From Shewanella seohaensis (GTDB lineage Bacteria; Pseudomonadota; Gammaproteobacteria; Enterobacterales; Shewanellaceae), in contig NZ_CP104900.1 of the NCBI RefSeq assembly GCF_025449215.1, forward strand, positions 4,464,001-4,528,000: a stretch of 64,000 nucleotides of DNA, in the 5' to 3' direction. The notes below the pieces were generated by a model. That model ran no database searches and was not told the origin of the DNA. It saw nothing but the letters and a program-made list of their open reading frames with translations. Within the stretch, counting starts at the first letter, position 1. Every line of letters starts with the position of its first letter. A program made the position numbers and the translations under genes. This document shows positions 48,222 to 58,145 of this stretch, piece after piece.

Positions 48222-50257
48222 GCTGGTGCTCCATCTAGCTTACGGGGTAAGGAAACCTGTGCTTGGCAGCCGCCACCGAGGGCGGTTTCTAGGCTAAAAC
48301 GGCCACCATGACTCTCGGCAATATCACGGCAGATCACCAGCCCCAGCCCTAAGCCCTCGGACTTAGTCGAATAAAAGGCCTGCATCAGCAGATTGGCATC
48401 CTCGGTCAGCCCAGTGCCATTGTCTGTCACAGTGAGCAGTATCTTGCGCTCAAGATACCTAAGATCGATATCGATTGTGGGCAGATAGGGTTTTGCAAGG
48501 TCAAGCTCAGCCTGCTGACGCTGCACACAGGCATCGGCGGCATTCTTCAATAGGTTGAGCAATAGCTGCTGCATGCCGACTTCATCTAAGGGCAATTGAT
48601 AGGCTTCACCACTGATATTGGTGGAAAGCTGGATCTGATGCTGCTCCAGCTCATAGGCGAGTAGCGGCGCAGTGTCGTTCACAAGTTGGTGCAAATATAA
48701 AGGTTGTTTGGAGACTGGCCGCTTTTTCAATAAGTTACGCAAACGGCTGATAATACTGTCGGCGCGGCTGACCTCTTGCTGAATTAAGTTCAGCACAGCT
48801 TGTAATTCTTCAGGACGGGTTCCACGCTGCAAACGCACCTCGGCGCCATGGCAATAATGGCCAATCGCCGCCAGCGGTTGATTGAGTTCATGGGATAGGC
48901 TCGCCCCTAACTCCCCCGCAATCGCGATGCGCTGGGCATGTTCCAACAGGGCGCGGTTTTCATTGAGTTGCCTCTGAGTATTGATCAACTCACGGCCACG
49001 GCGGCTAAAGCGATATTCGAGCCAGAAATGGTACACGTTGAGCAGCACTAAAATCGCCAACGCTAGCCAAGCCCAATGCTGATGCAGCTTCACCCATTGC
49101 CACGCTCGCTGCCACCACGGAGTTTGCAGGGGATGCATATCGAGATCTTTAAGCAGTTGATCAATCGCCAGTTGACTCACGGCCGTAGTCCAACCCGCGG
49201 ATTCGGCGGCTCTCGCGGCGGGACTGTCTTCGGGTAAGGCTAGCAGGGCTTGAGTCACCTGCTTAGCTAAGGTTTGTGTCGCACGATTGGTCTTAGCCAT
49301 CGACCAGTTGGGATAGAGCCGACTCGACACTTGGCAATGAAACCCAACGGGCGCCTGATTATCGAGCACCCGATAATCCTTTATGTTGATCAAGCCTTCG
49401 GCCTGCATTTGCTCAAGTTGGCAGACGGGCACAATCGCCGCATCTAAGCCTAGAGCTTTAACGCTGGGAGCTTTACCGCTTGATGTTTTAACGCTTGGTT
49501 CATCTGTAGCACTAAGCTCACTTGTCCCACCCTGCTGACCTGTACCGCCAAGCTGATACACTAGGTTATCGAGCGGAAATCCTAAGGGAATGATATCCCC
49601 CACTAAATGGATTAAATCTATGCCCTTTAGCTGCGCCTCGTAGACCATAGTGAGATAACCACCGAAGGCATTTTTGGAGACTATGCCAAGGCGCTTGCCT
49701 TTGAGATCCTTTAAGGTCTGATAGGGGGAATCGGCCCTGACCACCAGCGCCGACCCCACCTGCATGGCCGCACCATTATTGATAGGGCTTCGTAGGGTAG
49801 CGAGCCAAGACAGGGAATACTGCCGCGCCAACATCACCGACTGACCAGGGTTAGTGATAACAAAATCGAGACCCTCGGTTTCGACCCCTCTGGCTAACTC
49901 TTCAAGGCTTAATGGATGTAACCTAAAGTAACTATTGGGAATTTGTGACTCAAGCCACCCCATCAGCGGTTGCCAACGATTGATGGTGCCCTTGTAGCCT
50001 CGAATGGCCAATACACCCACATCAACCACTTGATAGTTCGCGGCGTCATCCATCTGTTGCGCGGCAGGCGCTAAGCTTAAAACACCAGTCTGCGCCATTT
50101 GAGCGGCCGATTCCTCGGCCACCACACTCAAACTCAACAAACCAGCGAAGGCAATGATGAGTCTCACTCCCGATAGCCTGCCCCAGCTCCAGCCATTGCC
50201 ATTGTTTGATACGGATACGACGCTTGATACGACAGTTGATACGACAACACTCAACAC
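48218..50257 (-). CDS. ttrS: Tetrathionate sensor histidine kinase TtrS
   Basis: A membrane sensor kinase of 679 residues with a PhnD-like periplasmic binding domain (about 70-370), as in TtrS. The signal/anchor is near 30-48 (GVRLIIAFAGLLSLSVVA) and a transmembrane helix near 395-415. The HisKA region has phospho-His in LGASLSHELNQPLAAIGHY. The HATPase has LLNLLKNAADAC, VTDNGTGL and GLGLGLVICRDIAESHGG. The GTG start at 50257 follows AAGGAG. The first codons come from repeated GTATC units (50205-50250), giving a valine/serine-rich extension before the signal that may not be functional. Confidence 0.9.
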   Translation of the reverse strand: MLSVVVSTVVSSVVSVSNNGNGWSWGRLSGVRLIIAFAGLLSLSVVAEESAAQMAQTGVLSLAPAAQQMDDAANYQVVDVGVLAIRGYKGTINRWQPLMGWLESQIPNSYFRLHPLSLEELARGVETEGLDFVITNPGQSVMLARQYSLSWLATLRSPINNGAAMQVGSALVVRADSPYQTLKDLKGKRLGIVSKNAFGGYLTMVYEAQLKGIDLIHLVGDIIPLGFPLDNLVYQLGGTGQQGGTSELSATDEPSVKTSSGKAPSVKALGLDAAIVPVCQLEQMQAEGLINIKDYRVLDNQAPVGFHCQVSSRLYPNWSMAKTNRATQTLAKQVTQALLALPEDSPAARAAESAGWTTAVSQLAIDQLLKDLDMHPLQTPWWQRAWQWVKLHQHWAWLALAILVLLNVYHFWLEYRFSRRGRELINTQRQLNENRALLEHAQRIAIAGELGASLSHELNQPLAAIGHYCHGAEVRLQRGTRPEELQAVLNLIQQEVSRADSIISRLRNLLKKRPVSKQPLYLHQLVNDTAPLLAYELEQHQIQLSTNISGEAYQLPLDEVGMQQLLLNLLKNAADACVQRQQAELDLAKPYLPTIDIDLRYLERKILLTVTDNGTGLTEDANLLMQAFYSTKSEGLGLGLVICRDIAESHGGRFSLETALGGGCQAQVSLPRKLDGAPA

Positions 50258-50484
50258 TGTGCCATACTCCTTAGCCCTAGGATTACATCCATTTTGTTTT
50301 GCTAAATCATAACCCCTATTTTTTGAGAGGTCATTCTAACTGATATTTGTTGCGCTAGATCAAGTCCCTATCCGATATGTGGAAAACCACTATAGAGATG
50401 CCACCCCGCCTTTTACAGAATGCCTCAAACGCTAAACCCTAAGTCTTTCGACCCGTTTTATCTGTAAGAGTGAAGGAAATTCCT
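50258..50484. promoter_or_regulatory. ttrS-ttrB divergent promoter region
   Basis: About 227 bases between the sensor gene and the reductase operon. It includes the FNR-like site at 50350-50363. TtrR sites are not recognised. Confidence 0.55.
50350..50363. promoter_or_regulatory. FNR/EtrA-like site upstream of ttrB
   Basis: TTGCGCTAGATCAA, identical over 14 bases to 19020-19033 in the nrfA-narQ region, and 8/10 to TTGAT-N4-ATCAA. It fits anaerobic control of ttrBCA. Confidence 0.6.
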
Positions 50485-51243
50485 ATGGACAAGAGTAAAC
50501 GTCAGTTTCTCGGAAAAATGGCCAGTGTGAGTGTCGGCGCCGCGCTCATTCCCGTCGTGCAAGTGCAAGCCCAACCGACGGCTCAAACTGCAGCTACGGG
50601 CAAACGCTACGGCATGGTGATTGACCTGCGTCGCTGTGTCGGCTGTCAGGCCTGTACCGTGGCGTGCACCTTCGAAAACCTGCCGCCCTTGGGGCAATTT
50701 CGTACCACAGTGCAGCAATACGAAGTGTCGCAACAGGATGCTGTTACGCCGCCCGCATTTTTGATGTTACCAAGACTGTGTAATCACTGTGAAAACCCGC
50801 CTTGCATCCCGATTTGCCCCACGGGTGCCACCTTCCAACGCCCTGATGGCATAGTGGTCGTCAACAACGAATGGTGCGTCGGCTGTGGATACTGTGTGCA
50901 GGCTTGCCCCTACGATGCCCGCTTTATCAACCATGAGACCAACACCGCCGATAAATGCACCTTCTGCGCCCACAGGCTCGAAGCAGGACTCTTACCCGCC
51001 TGTGTCGAAACCTGCGTCGGCGAAGCGAGGGTGATTGGCGATCTGAACGATCCTCACAGCCACATCAGCCAGCTACTCAAAGCGAATCAAGCGGATATCA
51101 AGGTGCTCAAGCCCGATGCCAACACGGCACCTAGAGTGTTTTACATCGGCATGAACAGCGCCTTCGAACACAGGATCAGCGGCCAAGCCCCCGTTCGCAC
51201 CCTACTGACAGACACTGGCGAGGAGATCCACCATGGTCATTAA
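50485..51243 (+). CDS. ttrB: Tetrathionate reductase iron-sulfur subunit TtrB
   Basis: Electron-transfer subunit with four [4Fe-4S] clusters, 252 residues. Cysteine groups are CVGCQACTVAC, CNHCENPPCIPICP, CVGCGYCVQACPYDARF and CTFC with CVETC. The N-terminal Tat-like signal is SKRQFLGKMASVSVGAALIP; it has lysine-arginine rather than twin arginine, a natural variant reported for Salmonella TtrB. I start at ATG 50485, after AAGGAA; an upstream in-frame GTG at 50470 is less likely. The end overlaps ttrC by 11 bases. Confidence 0.92.
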   Translation: MDKSKRQFLGKMASVSVGAALIPVVQVQAQPTAQTAATGKRYGMVIDLRRCVGCQACTVACTFENLPPLGQFRTTVQQYEVSQQDAVTPPAFLMLPRLCNHCENPPCIPICPTGATFQRPDGIVVVNNEWCVGCGYCVQACPYDARFINHETNTADKCTFCAHRLEAGLLPACVETCVGEARVIGDLNDPHSHISQLLKANQADIKVLKPDANTAPRVFYIGMNSAFEHRISGQAPVRTLLTDTGEEIHHGH

Positions 51244-52327
51244 AGAAATCTTTACCCCAGATATCGCCATCACTTGGCTGCCCTGGGCGGTGCAATACTT
51301 CTTTTTGATGGGTTTGGCCTACGCCAGTGTGTGGGTGGCGACCATACATTTATTTAGCGCGAAACAAACCGATGCCAGACTGCTCAAGCTCTGCGCCTGT
51401 TTGATGCTCACCTCTGGCATAGTCGCGCCGATTGCGCTGCTTGCTGACCTGCACCAACCGCTGCGGGCATGGCATTTCTATGCCCAAATCAGGCCGCATT
51501 CGTGGATGTGGTACGGCGCTTTTTTACTGCCGGTATTTTCCGGTGCGAGTGCCCTTTTTGCTTGGCTGTTACTGCGCCAATACTTGCCAACTAAAGCCTC
51601 GACACCAGGGGAATCGTCCCAAGATTGGATGAGGCGTATTGCCCAACTTATCCGCCTAGGAGACTGGGATAGTGATAAATGGATCAAGCCAATCGCACTG
51701 ATTGCTAGCCTAAGCGCCTGCAGTATTGCGCTTTATACCGGAATGGAAACCATGGCGATCAAAGCACGGCCACTCTGGCATACCTATTGGTTACCGCCAT
51801 TGATGGCGACCAGTGCCCTACTCGCCGCCTGCGGTACTCTCGCCCTGCTCAATCGTGTTTTGCACGGTTATCAAACCAGCACCCAAGACAGATTACTGCA
51901 ATGGGTCAGGGCAAGCTTTGGTCTCTTCGCCCTGTGTCTTATCGGCTGGGCCTTATTCGATAAAGGCTCGGCGCACGAAGCGGCGCAGTTATTAGACACC
52001 AGCCCAAGCTGGCAACTCGCCGCGATCTGGGTATTGGTTACCCTAGCCCTGCTGGCATTGGCATTAGCAGTGCGCCGCCTCCCCTCGGTATTGATGTTAG
52101 TCGTCAGTTTAACGGCGGTGCATCTGGCATGGGGATTTCGCTGGATTGTACTTATCCAAGCGCAAACTGACCCTAAATACGGCGCGGGCACTTATTTCTA
52201 TCAATTGCCATGGGGGCCAGAGGGCCTATTAGGTATCGCTGGCACCTTCGGCCTCTGGCTCGCGCTGATGGTATTAGTGTCTGAATTTATTCGCCATCAA
52301 CCACGCTCAACTCAGTTGGCCTCTTGA
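51233..52327 (+). CDS. ttrC: Tetrathionate reductase membrane anchor TtrC (NrfD-like)
   Basis: An integral membrane quinol-oxidising subunit of 364 residues. About nine to ten hydrophobic helices form an NrfD/PsrC-like anchor, with HSWMWYGAFLLPVFSGAS and HQPLRAWHFYAQIRP in the early helices. It passes electrons from menaquinol to TtrB. It overlaps ttrB by 11 bases; its stop lies 50 bases before the ttrA start. Confidence 0.88.
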   Translation: MVIKEIFTPDIAITWLPWAVQYFFLMGLAYASVWVATIHLFSAKQTDARLLKLCACLMLTSGIVAPIALLADLHQPLRAWHFYAQIRPHSWMWYGAFLLPVFSGASALFAWLLLRQYLPTKASTPGESSQDWMRRIAQLIRLGDWDSDKWIKPIALIASLSACSIALYTGMETMAIKARPLWHTYWLPPLMATSALLAACGTLALLNRVLHGYQTSTQDRLLQWVRASFGLFALCLIGWALFDKGSAHEAAQLLDTSPSWQLAAIWVLVTLALLALALAVRRLPSVLMLVVSLTAVHLAWGFRWIVLIQAQTDPKYGAGTYFYQLPWGPEGLLGIAGTFGLWLALMVLVSEFIRHQPRSTQLAS

Positions 52328-52377
52328 GCCACAGCACCGTCCATATTAAGAAAAGTTACCGCATTAAGGAGTCCGTG

Positions 52378-55300
52378 ATGGATAAGAGTAAACGTCGTTT
52401 TATCAAAGGCGCAGCAGTGACGGGTGGCGTGGGATTATTTGCCGCAGGTTACAGCCATACCTTAGCGCAAATGGGCAAAGGCGTGGTGAATGGCAGTTCG
52501 GGGAAAACCACCCAAGACCCCATCCATGGCAATTCGCTAGCCCCTGAATATAAAGTGGATTTAACCTCAGGCCAGCTGATTGGCAACGATGAACAACGCA
52601 TCGCCAATACCATGTGTCTCGGCTGCTGGACCAAGTGTGGTGTGCGTGCCCGTATCGACAATAAGACAGATAAGATCCTCCGCATCAGCGGTAATCCCTA
52701 TCATCCACTCTCGGCGCGGGAACATATTGACTTCGATACGCCGATCAAAACCGCCTTTGTGGGCTTGAGTGCTTATCAAGAGCAAGGCTTACAGGGGCGC
52801 TCTACTGCCTGCGCCCGTGGCAATGCCATGTTAGAACAACTAGATAGCCCGTATCGCGTCACCCAATGCCTTAAACGGGTCGGGCCGCGCGGCAGTGGTC
52901 AATGGCAAAGCATCAGTTTCGAGCAGCTGCTGACCGAGGTCGTCGATGGCGGTGACTTATTTGGCGAAGGCCAAGTCGAAGGCTTAAGAGCCATCCGCGA
53001 TATCAGTACGCCACTCGATGCCAATAATCCTGAATATGGCCCCAAGGCCAACCAATTATTGGTGTCGAACGCTTCGGATGAGGGCCGAGATGTCATCATT
53101 AAACGCTTTACCTTCAATAGTTTCGGTACACGAAATTTTGCCAACCACGGCGCCTATTGCGGCTTTACCTATCGCGCAGGTGCGGGTGCCCTGCTCGACG
53201 ATTTAAAAAAGTACGCTCATCTTAAGCCCGATTGGGACAATAGCGAGTTTCTGCTGTTTATCGGCACCTCGCCGCAGCAGTCCGGCAATCCTTTTAAACG
53301 CCAAGCACGGCAGTTAGCCAACGCTCGGGTCGATGGGCGAGAATTCAGTTATGTGGTGGTGTCGCCCATGCTGCCCAACACCTCGAACCAGCCCTGCGCG
53401 GGTAACAATACTTGGCTGCCCATTCGCCCCGCAACCGACTCCGCCCTCGCCATGGGCATGCTGCGCTGGATTATCGATAACCAACGCTACGCCAGTGCAT
53501 TTTTAACCGCGCCCAATGCCGAGGCGGCGAAAGCTGCGGGTTATCGCGGCTTTAGTAATGCCAGCTTCTTAATCATCAGCACGCCAAATCACCCCAGATA
53601 CGGCCAATATTTGTATGCCAGTGATCTCGGCTTGCCCTTCGAAGGTAAAGCCTACGGCGAGCAGGATTCACCACTGGTTGTCGATGCCGCTACTGGGCAG
53701 CTCCTACCCGCCGGACAATGCGCCAAAGCGCAACTTGAGGTTGAGCAAATCGTGAATACGCCAAAGGGCGAGCTGAGGGTGAAATCGAGTTTTCAGCAGC
53801 TCAGTGAAGCCGCGCGCAGCGTCGAGATGGCGGACTACGCCAAGGAGTGCGATATCAGCGAGGCGCAAATTGCCGCCCTCGCCCACAAATTCACAGATCA
53901 CGGCACTAAGGCGGCGGTGATTTCCCACGGCGGTACCATGAGTGCTAACGGTTTTTACAGTGCATGGGCGATCATGATGCTTAACGCCATGATTGGTAAC
54001 CTAAATCTTAAGGGCGGCGCTATGGCTAAGGGCGGCACCTTCCCCGCCTTTGGAGCTGGCCCAAGGTACAATTTGCAGGAGTTTGACGGCAGAGTCGAAC
54101 CTAAGGGCGTATTCCTTTCCCGCTCTAAGTTCCCCTACGAGAAAACCTCTGAATACCGCCGTAAAGTCGATGCGGGTGAGTCGCCCTATCCGTCGAAGGA
54201 GCCTTGGTTCCCTATCTCATCGCCCCTGCTCGGTGAGCATTTAACTGCGGCGGTGCATGGTTATCCCTATCGACTCAAGGCGTGGATCAACCATATGGGT
54301 AATCCGATTTATGGTCAGGCGGGACTCGGCGAAGCCATTGGTGCACAATTAAAAGATCCTAAAGTATTACCGCTATTTATCAGCATCGACAGCTTTATCA
54401 ATGAGACTTCGGCGCTGTCGGACTACATAGTGCCCGACACTTTAACCTATGAATCTTGGGGCTGGAGCGCCGCGTGGCACGGCACGCTCACCAAAGAAGC
54501 CTCCGGACGCTGGCCGATTGTCGAGCCGAGGGTCGCCAAAACTGCCGACGGCGATGTGATTTGTATGGAATCCTTCCTGAGCCAAGTGGCGATAAAACTT
54601 AATCTTCCCGGCTTTGGCGCCAATGCGGTCAAGGCCGCCGATGGCAGTTTGCATCCCCTGAGCCGCGCGGCCGACTTCTCGCTCTACGGCGCGGCAAACG
54701 TGGCTTACCTTGGTAAACCCGTTGCCGATATCAATGCCGAAGATATGTACTTCAGTGGTGTTGGGCGCATTCAAGCGGAACTCAATGCCAGACTCAAACC
54801 CGAAGAGGTCAAAAAAGTCAGTTACTTATTTGCCCGTGGCGGCCGCTTTGAGAATATCAGCGCTGGTCGCGACGAGGCGGGCAACCCCAGCAAAGTTTGG
54901 CCAAAACCCTTAATGCTGTGGAACCCTGAGGTCGGCAGTCGGCGCAATAGCTTGAGCGGCGAATATATGAGCGGCTGTCCACGGCGTTATCACCCTGCGC
55001 TCGCCAACGGCACGCCCTTGGAGCAAGCGTTCGATAAGTCACAGTGGCCGCTGCTGATCAGCAGTTATAAGTCGCATACCATGAGTTCGATGAGCATAGG
55101 TTCGGATCGTTTACGCCAAGTGCACCCCAATAATCCGGTGCGCATCAATGAGCAAACTGCCGCACGTTTTGGCATCAAGACCGGAGATACGGTCAAGATC
55201 AGTACGCCAAATGGCAGTGTGGTGGCCTTGGTGGAATGTGTGGCGGGCGTGCATCCCGACTGCATTGCCATCGAGCACGGATATGGTCATAAGGAGTTAG

Positions 55301-55485
55301 GCGCGCGGGATATAGTCATCGATGATAAAAAGATTGCCGCCAATCCGCTGATCCGCGTCGGGGTCAATATGAACGACTTGAATCTGTTCGACCCAAGCCG
55401 CCATGGGCGCTATCCACTGGTGGACTGGGCCAGTGGCGCATCGGCGCGGCAAGGACTGCCCGCCAAGATAGAAAAAATCGCTTAA
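52378..55485 (+). CDS. ttrA: Tetrathionate reductase catalytic subunit TtrA
   Basis: A molybdopterin (Mo-bisMGD) enzyme reducing tetrathionate to thiosulfate in the periplasm, 1,035 residues. The Tat-type signal is SKRRFIKGAAVTGGVGLFAA, here with KR at the twin-arginine position. An N-terminal [4Fe-4S] motif lies around CLGCWTKCGVRARID with a further cysteine in CARGNAM. The MGD-binding regions lie between about 190 and 800, and a C-terminal domain is near 900-1030 (TVKISTPNGSV). I start at ATG 52378 after AAGGAGTCC; an upstream in-frame start at 52324 lies inside ttrC. It is the last gene of ttrBCA. Confidence 0.92.
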   Translation: MDKSKRRFIKGAAVTGGVGLFAAGYSHTLAQMGKGVVNGSSGKTTQDPIHGNSLAPEYKVDLTSGQLIGNDEQRIANTMCLGCWTKCGVRARIDNKTDKILRISGNPYHPLSAREHIDFDTPIKTAFVGLSAYQEQGLQGRSTACARGNAMLEQLDSPYRVTQCLKRVGPRGSGQWQSISFEQLLTEVVDGGDLFGEGQVEGLRAIRDISTPLDANNPEYGPKANQLLVSNASDEGRDVIIKRFTFNSFGTRNFANHGAYCGFTYRAGAGALLDDLKKYAHLKPDWDNSEFLLFIGTSPQQSGNPFKRQARQLANARVDGREFSYVVVSPMLPNTSNQPCAGNNTWLPIRPATDSALAMGMLRWIIDNQRYASAFLTAPNAEAAKAAGYRGFSNASFLIISTPNHPRYGQYLYASDLGLPFEGKAYGEQDSPLVVDAATGQLLPAGQCAKAQLEVEQIVNTPKGELRVKSSFQQLSEAARSVEMADYAKECDISEAQIAALAHKFTDHGTKAAVISHGGTMSANGFYSAWAIMMLNAMIGNLNLKGGAMAKGGTFPAFGAGPRYNLQEFDGRVEPKGVFLSRSKFPYEKTSEYRRKVDAGESPYPSKEPWFPISSPLLGEHLTAAVHGYPYRLKAWINHMGNPIYGQAGLGEAIGAQLKDPKVLPLFISIDSFINETSALSDYIVPDTLTYESWGWSAAWHGTLTKEASGRWPIVEPRVAKTADGDVICMESFLSQVAIKLNLPGFGANAVKAADGSLHPLSRAADFSLYGAANVAYLGKPVADINAEDMYFSGVGRIQAELNARLKPEEVKKVSYLFARGGRFENISAGRDEAGNPSKVWPKPLMLWNPEVGSRRNSLSGEYMSGCPRRYHPALANGTPLEQAFDKSQWPLLISSYKSHTMSSMSIGSDRLRQVHPNNPVRINEQTAARFGIKTGDTVKISTPNGSVVALVECVAGVHPDCIAIEHGYGHKELGARDIVIDDKKIAANPLIRVGVNMNDLNLFDPSRHGRYPLVDWASGASARQGLPAKIEKIA

Positions 55486-55497
55486 CCTAGGCTCACC

Positions 55498-55527
55498 ATC
55501 CAAGGCGCTTGCAGCGGCGCCTTGGAT
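55498..55527 (+). terminator. Hairpin after ttrA
   Basis: Stem atccaaggcgc / gcgccttggat with no strong T run, directly after the operon. Confidence 0.65.
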
Positions 55528-55776
55528 AAATAACCCGCCTTTGAAGCACGACACATGCCGCTCTTTTTTATCCTCAGTGTGATCTTATTTTGACGATAAT
55601 TGGTATCTATCTCACAGCATTAAGTTTCGTTGAAATACCTCTTACGAGTAAAATCATGGCTATAGTTACACAATATTGCACTATGCCGAACGCTAAGAGC
55701 CTAATGCTCTGTGCCTAATGCTCAGCTTAGGCTCTCAACGCCGTCTTTGAGTTAACCCACTCATCAGGAGTATTCA
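55528..55776. other. Intergenic before the chemoreceptor gene
   Basis: About 250 bases. It holds tatctatctcaca, a CRP half-site-like element near 55602-55616, and a short repeated gcctaatgctctg / gcctaatgctcag stretch (55699-55725). No gene is seen. Confidence 0.4.
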
Positions 55777-57075
55777 GTGTTTAATTCTTCACTACGTAAA
55801 GACCTCGCAGAAAGCGAAACCAAACGCAGGGAAGCCGAGGCCGTTGTCGATTCAATCAAGGCGAGTATCGCGACGATTGAGTTTACCCCAGATGGCATCA
55901 TCCTCGATGCCAATCCCCTGTTTTTGAAGGCCGTAGGCTACTCACTGGATGAGATTGTCGGTAAACACCACAAATTATTTTGCGCCGCAGACTATGTAAA
56001 TACCTCTGAGTATCAACAGTTTTGGCGCGAATTAAAGCAAGGACAGGCGAAGGAAGGCAAATTCCCCCGCGTACACAAGAATGGTCAAGAGATCTGGCTC
56101 AGGGCGACCTATTTCCCCATCAAGCTGGATGGCAAAATCACTAAAATCATGAAAACTGCGGCGGTGATCACCGAGGATAAATACCAGCTAGATGCTCAGG
56201 CGGCGTTGTTTGCCGCCCTGCAAAAATCTCAGGCGATTATCGAGTTCAGCCCCGAGGGTAATATCCTCAATGCCAATGCTAACTTCCTCAGAACCATGGG
56301 GTATAGCAAGGAGCAACTCCAAGGCAAGCATCACCGCCTATTCTGCTTCGATAACTTCTATCAGGATAATCCCCATTTTTGGGATGACCTGCGACGCGGG
56401 CAATACAAGAAAGGCCTATTCCAACGTAAAAATGCCTACGGGGATTCGATTTGGCTTGAGGCCGTTTACAACCCTGTGATGGATGATCACGGCAAAGTGG
56501 TAAAGGTAATCAAGTTTGCCAGTGACATTACCCAGAGGATTATCAAGAGCCATGCGATTCGGGATGCGGCCAATATCGCCCATGCCACCTCGCAGAGCAC
56601 GGTGGAACAGGCTAACCGCGGCGTGCAATTGCTCGACGCGACGGTAAACACCTCAAACGCAATTGCGGCGCAGACCCATAAGACCACAGAGTCTATGTTG
56701 AAACTCAACGAGCAATCCCAAAGTATTCAAGCAATTGTGGCAACAATCAGTGCGATTGCCGATCAAACCAATCTACTGGCCCTCAACGCCGCCATTGAAG
56801 CTGCCCGCGCGGGCGAGCAAGGCCGAGGCTTTGCCGTGGTGGCCGATGAGGTGCGCCAATTAGCGGCAAGAACCAGTAAATCGACTGGCGAAATCGCCGC
56901 TGTGGTCGATAAGAACAGCCAACTGACGGCCAGTGCCACCAGCATGATGAATGAGGTTGAGCGCATCGCCGAGGAAGGCAAACAGCAATTAGCAGAAGTC
57001 ACCGCCGTGATGGGCGATATTCGCACTGGCGCGGAGAATGTCGCCGAGACAGTCTCGCAACTTTCTATTGATTAA
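55777..57075 (+). CDS. Soluble PAS-PAS chemoreceptor (BdlA-like)
   Basis: A cytoplasmic methyl-accepting protein of 432 residues. Two near-identical PAS domains (about 25-140 and 145-265) show [21 protein letters not shown] and [21 protein letters not shown], each followed by an aromatic-rich GKHHKLFC / GKHHRLFC core. A short MCP signalling tip follows, with the hairpin [20 protein letters not shown] and [14 protein letters not shown]. There is no transmembrane segment. This is the layout of Pseudomonas BdlA, linked to biofilm dispersal and energy taxis. The start is GTG 55777 after CAGGAG. The ligand is unknown. Confidence 0.86.
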   Translation: MFNSSLRKDLAESETKRREAEAVVDSIKASIATIEFTPDGIILDANPLFLKAVGYSLDEIVGKHHKLFCAADYVNTSEYQQFWRELKQGQAKEGKFPRVHKNGQEIWLRATYFPIKLDGKITKIMKTAAVITEDKYQLDAQAALFAALQKSQAIIEFSPEGNILNANANFLRTMGYSKEQLQGKHHRLFCFDNFYQDNPHFWDDLRRGQYKKGLFQRKNAYGDSIWLEAVYNPVMDDHGKVVKVIKFASDITQRIIKSHAIRDAANIAHATSQSTVEQANRGVQLLDATVNTSNAIAAQTHKTTESMLKLNEQSQSIQAIVATISAIADQTNLLALNAAIEAARAGEQGRGFAVVADEVRQLAARTSKSTGEIAAVVDKNSQLTASATSMMNEVERIAEEGKQQLAEVTAVMGDIRTGAENVAETVSQLSID

Positions 57076-57443
57076 CCCATTTTGGCCAAGCGTTAAGGGA
57101 TAAACGTGATGCTTAACCTAAAGGCTAAATTGCATGGCTCAGCTAATTAAGTGAAGTGGGAAAACGGCTGGAAAGCGAGGTTAGCAGGCTTCAGCGGCAA
57201 GAATGAGCAAGCTTAAGCGATTAGAAAGTTAAGTTAGCAAGCTTCAGTGGTTAGACAGTTAAGTTGTAGAGCCAGCTAAACCCTTGGGATAACAGGCCTT
57301 AAAGCAGTTGTTAATCAAAGTGGTTTGAATGGAGTCTTAGCCGTTATCGGCGCCTTGGTTTTCCCTCGGCGCCACACTGACCAAATCACTCAGGTTTTAC
57401 TCGAAATAGTTCTGACTCGAAACATGTCGACTCAAAATACCGC
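57076..57443. other. Spacer with degenerate direct repeats
   Basis: About 370 bases with no ORF. Imperfect direct repeats occur at 57180-57260: gttagcaggcttcagcgg with gttagcaagcttcagtgg, and attagaaagttaagtt with gttagacagttaagtt. Confidence 0.5.
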
Positions 57444-58145
57444 TTAAAAATCGGTTTTGCGCCCTTCATAGGCGGCGCACATTTGTTGCATTTGCGCCTC
57501 TTCGTAGGGGCGCAGGCCACTCATGACTAAGGTTTTAATCCCTGTGCCAACGAGGGTATCGCCGCTATGCAGCTCAAAGTGCAGCGTCACATCGCCACGC
57601 TTACCATCAATTTTAAGCTCTTGTTGTACAAGCGATAACTTCACTTCCACAAAGTCGAGGCTGGTTAAGTCGAATGACATGCTCTCGTAGATCACTAAGG
57701 GACGCTCGGGGTTAATCATCACTTGATGCTGTGTCATCAAAGGCACCAATATATCGATAAAATTGTGTCCCGAAAACGCCACATAGTTGCGAATAAAGGA
57801 TTCGGTTTGCGCGTCGCAGCGACTCACCTCGCCCTGACGACTCACCTGCAAATAGGTTTTCTCGCGGTTATCGCAGATTGCAAAACTGTCGCTCACCTGC
57901 TCGGGAAATTGCAGCTCGACGCCATCACCGACCATGCCAGCAAAGGTAAACTTCATGTTCTGGCTTAAACCGTACTGGGTTAAGACGAGGGCAAACAGCA
58001 AGTCGCCGGGCACACAAAAGCGCTTAGCACCCACATCGTGGATAGGGTTAAAGTCTTGGGCGATTTTCTTGGCGAAGTCACTGGCTTGTTGTGCAGAAAC
58101 AGAAATTGATTGATTTTGCTTAGAAAAATACGGCGATAGGAACAT
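57444..58145 (-). CDS. DUF3581 protein
   Basis: A 233-residue protein with the DUF3581 opening (YFSKQNQSISVSAQQASDFA) and a hotdog-type start 'KKIAQDFNPIHDVGAKRFCVPGDLLFALVL', here quoted in parts: IAQDFNPIHD and GDLLFALVL. The pattern resembles MaoC/hotdog enzymes of acyl metabolism, but no catalytic activity is known for the family. No neighbour explains it. Confidence 0.8.
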   Translation of the reverse strand: MFLSPYFSKQNQSISVSAQQASDFAKKIAQDFNPIHDVGAKRFCVPGDLLFALVLTQYGLSQNMKFTFAGMVGDGVELQFPEQVSDSFAICDNREKTYLQVSRQGEVSRCDAQTESFIRNYVAFSGHNFIDILVPLMTQHQVMINPERPLVIYESMSFDLTSLDFVEVKLSLVQQELKIDGKRGDVTLHFELHSGDTLVGTGIKTLVMSGLRPYEEAQMQQMCAAYEGRKTDF

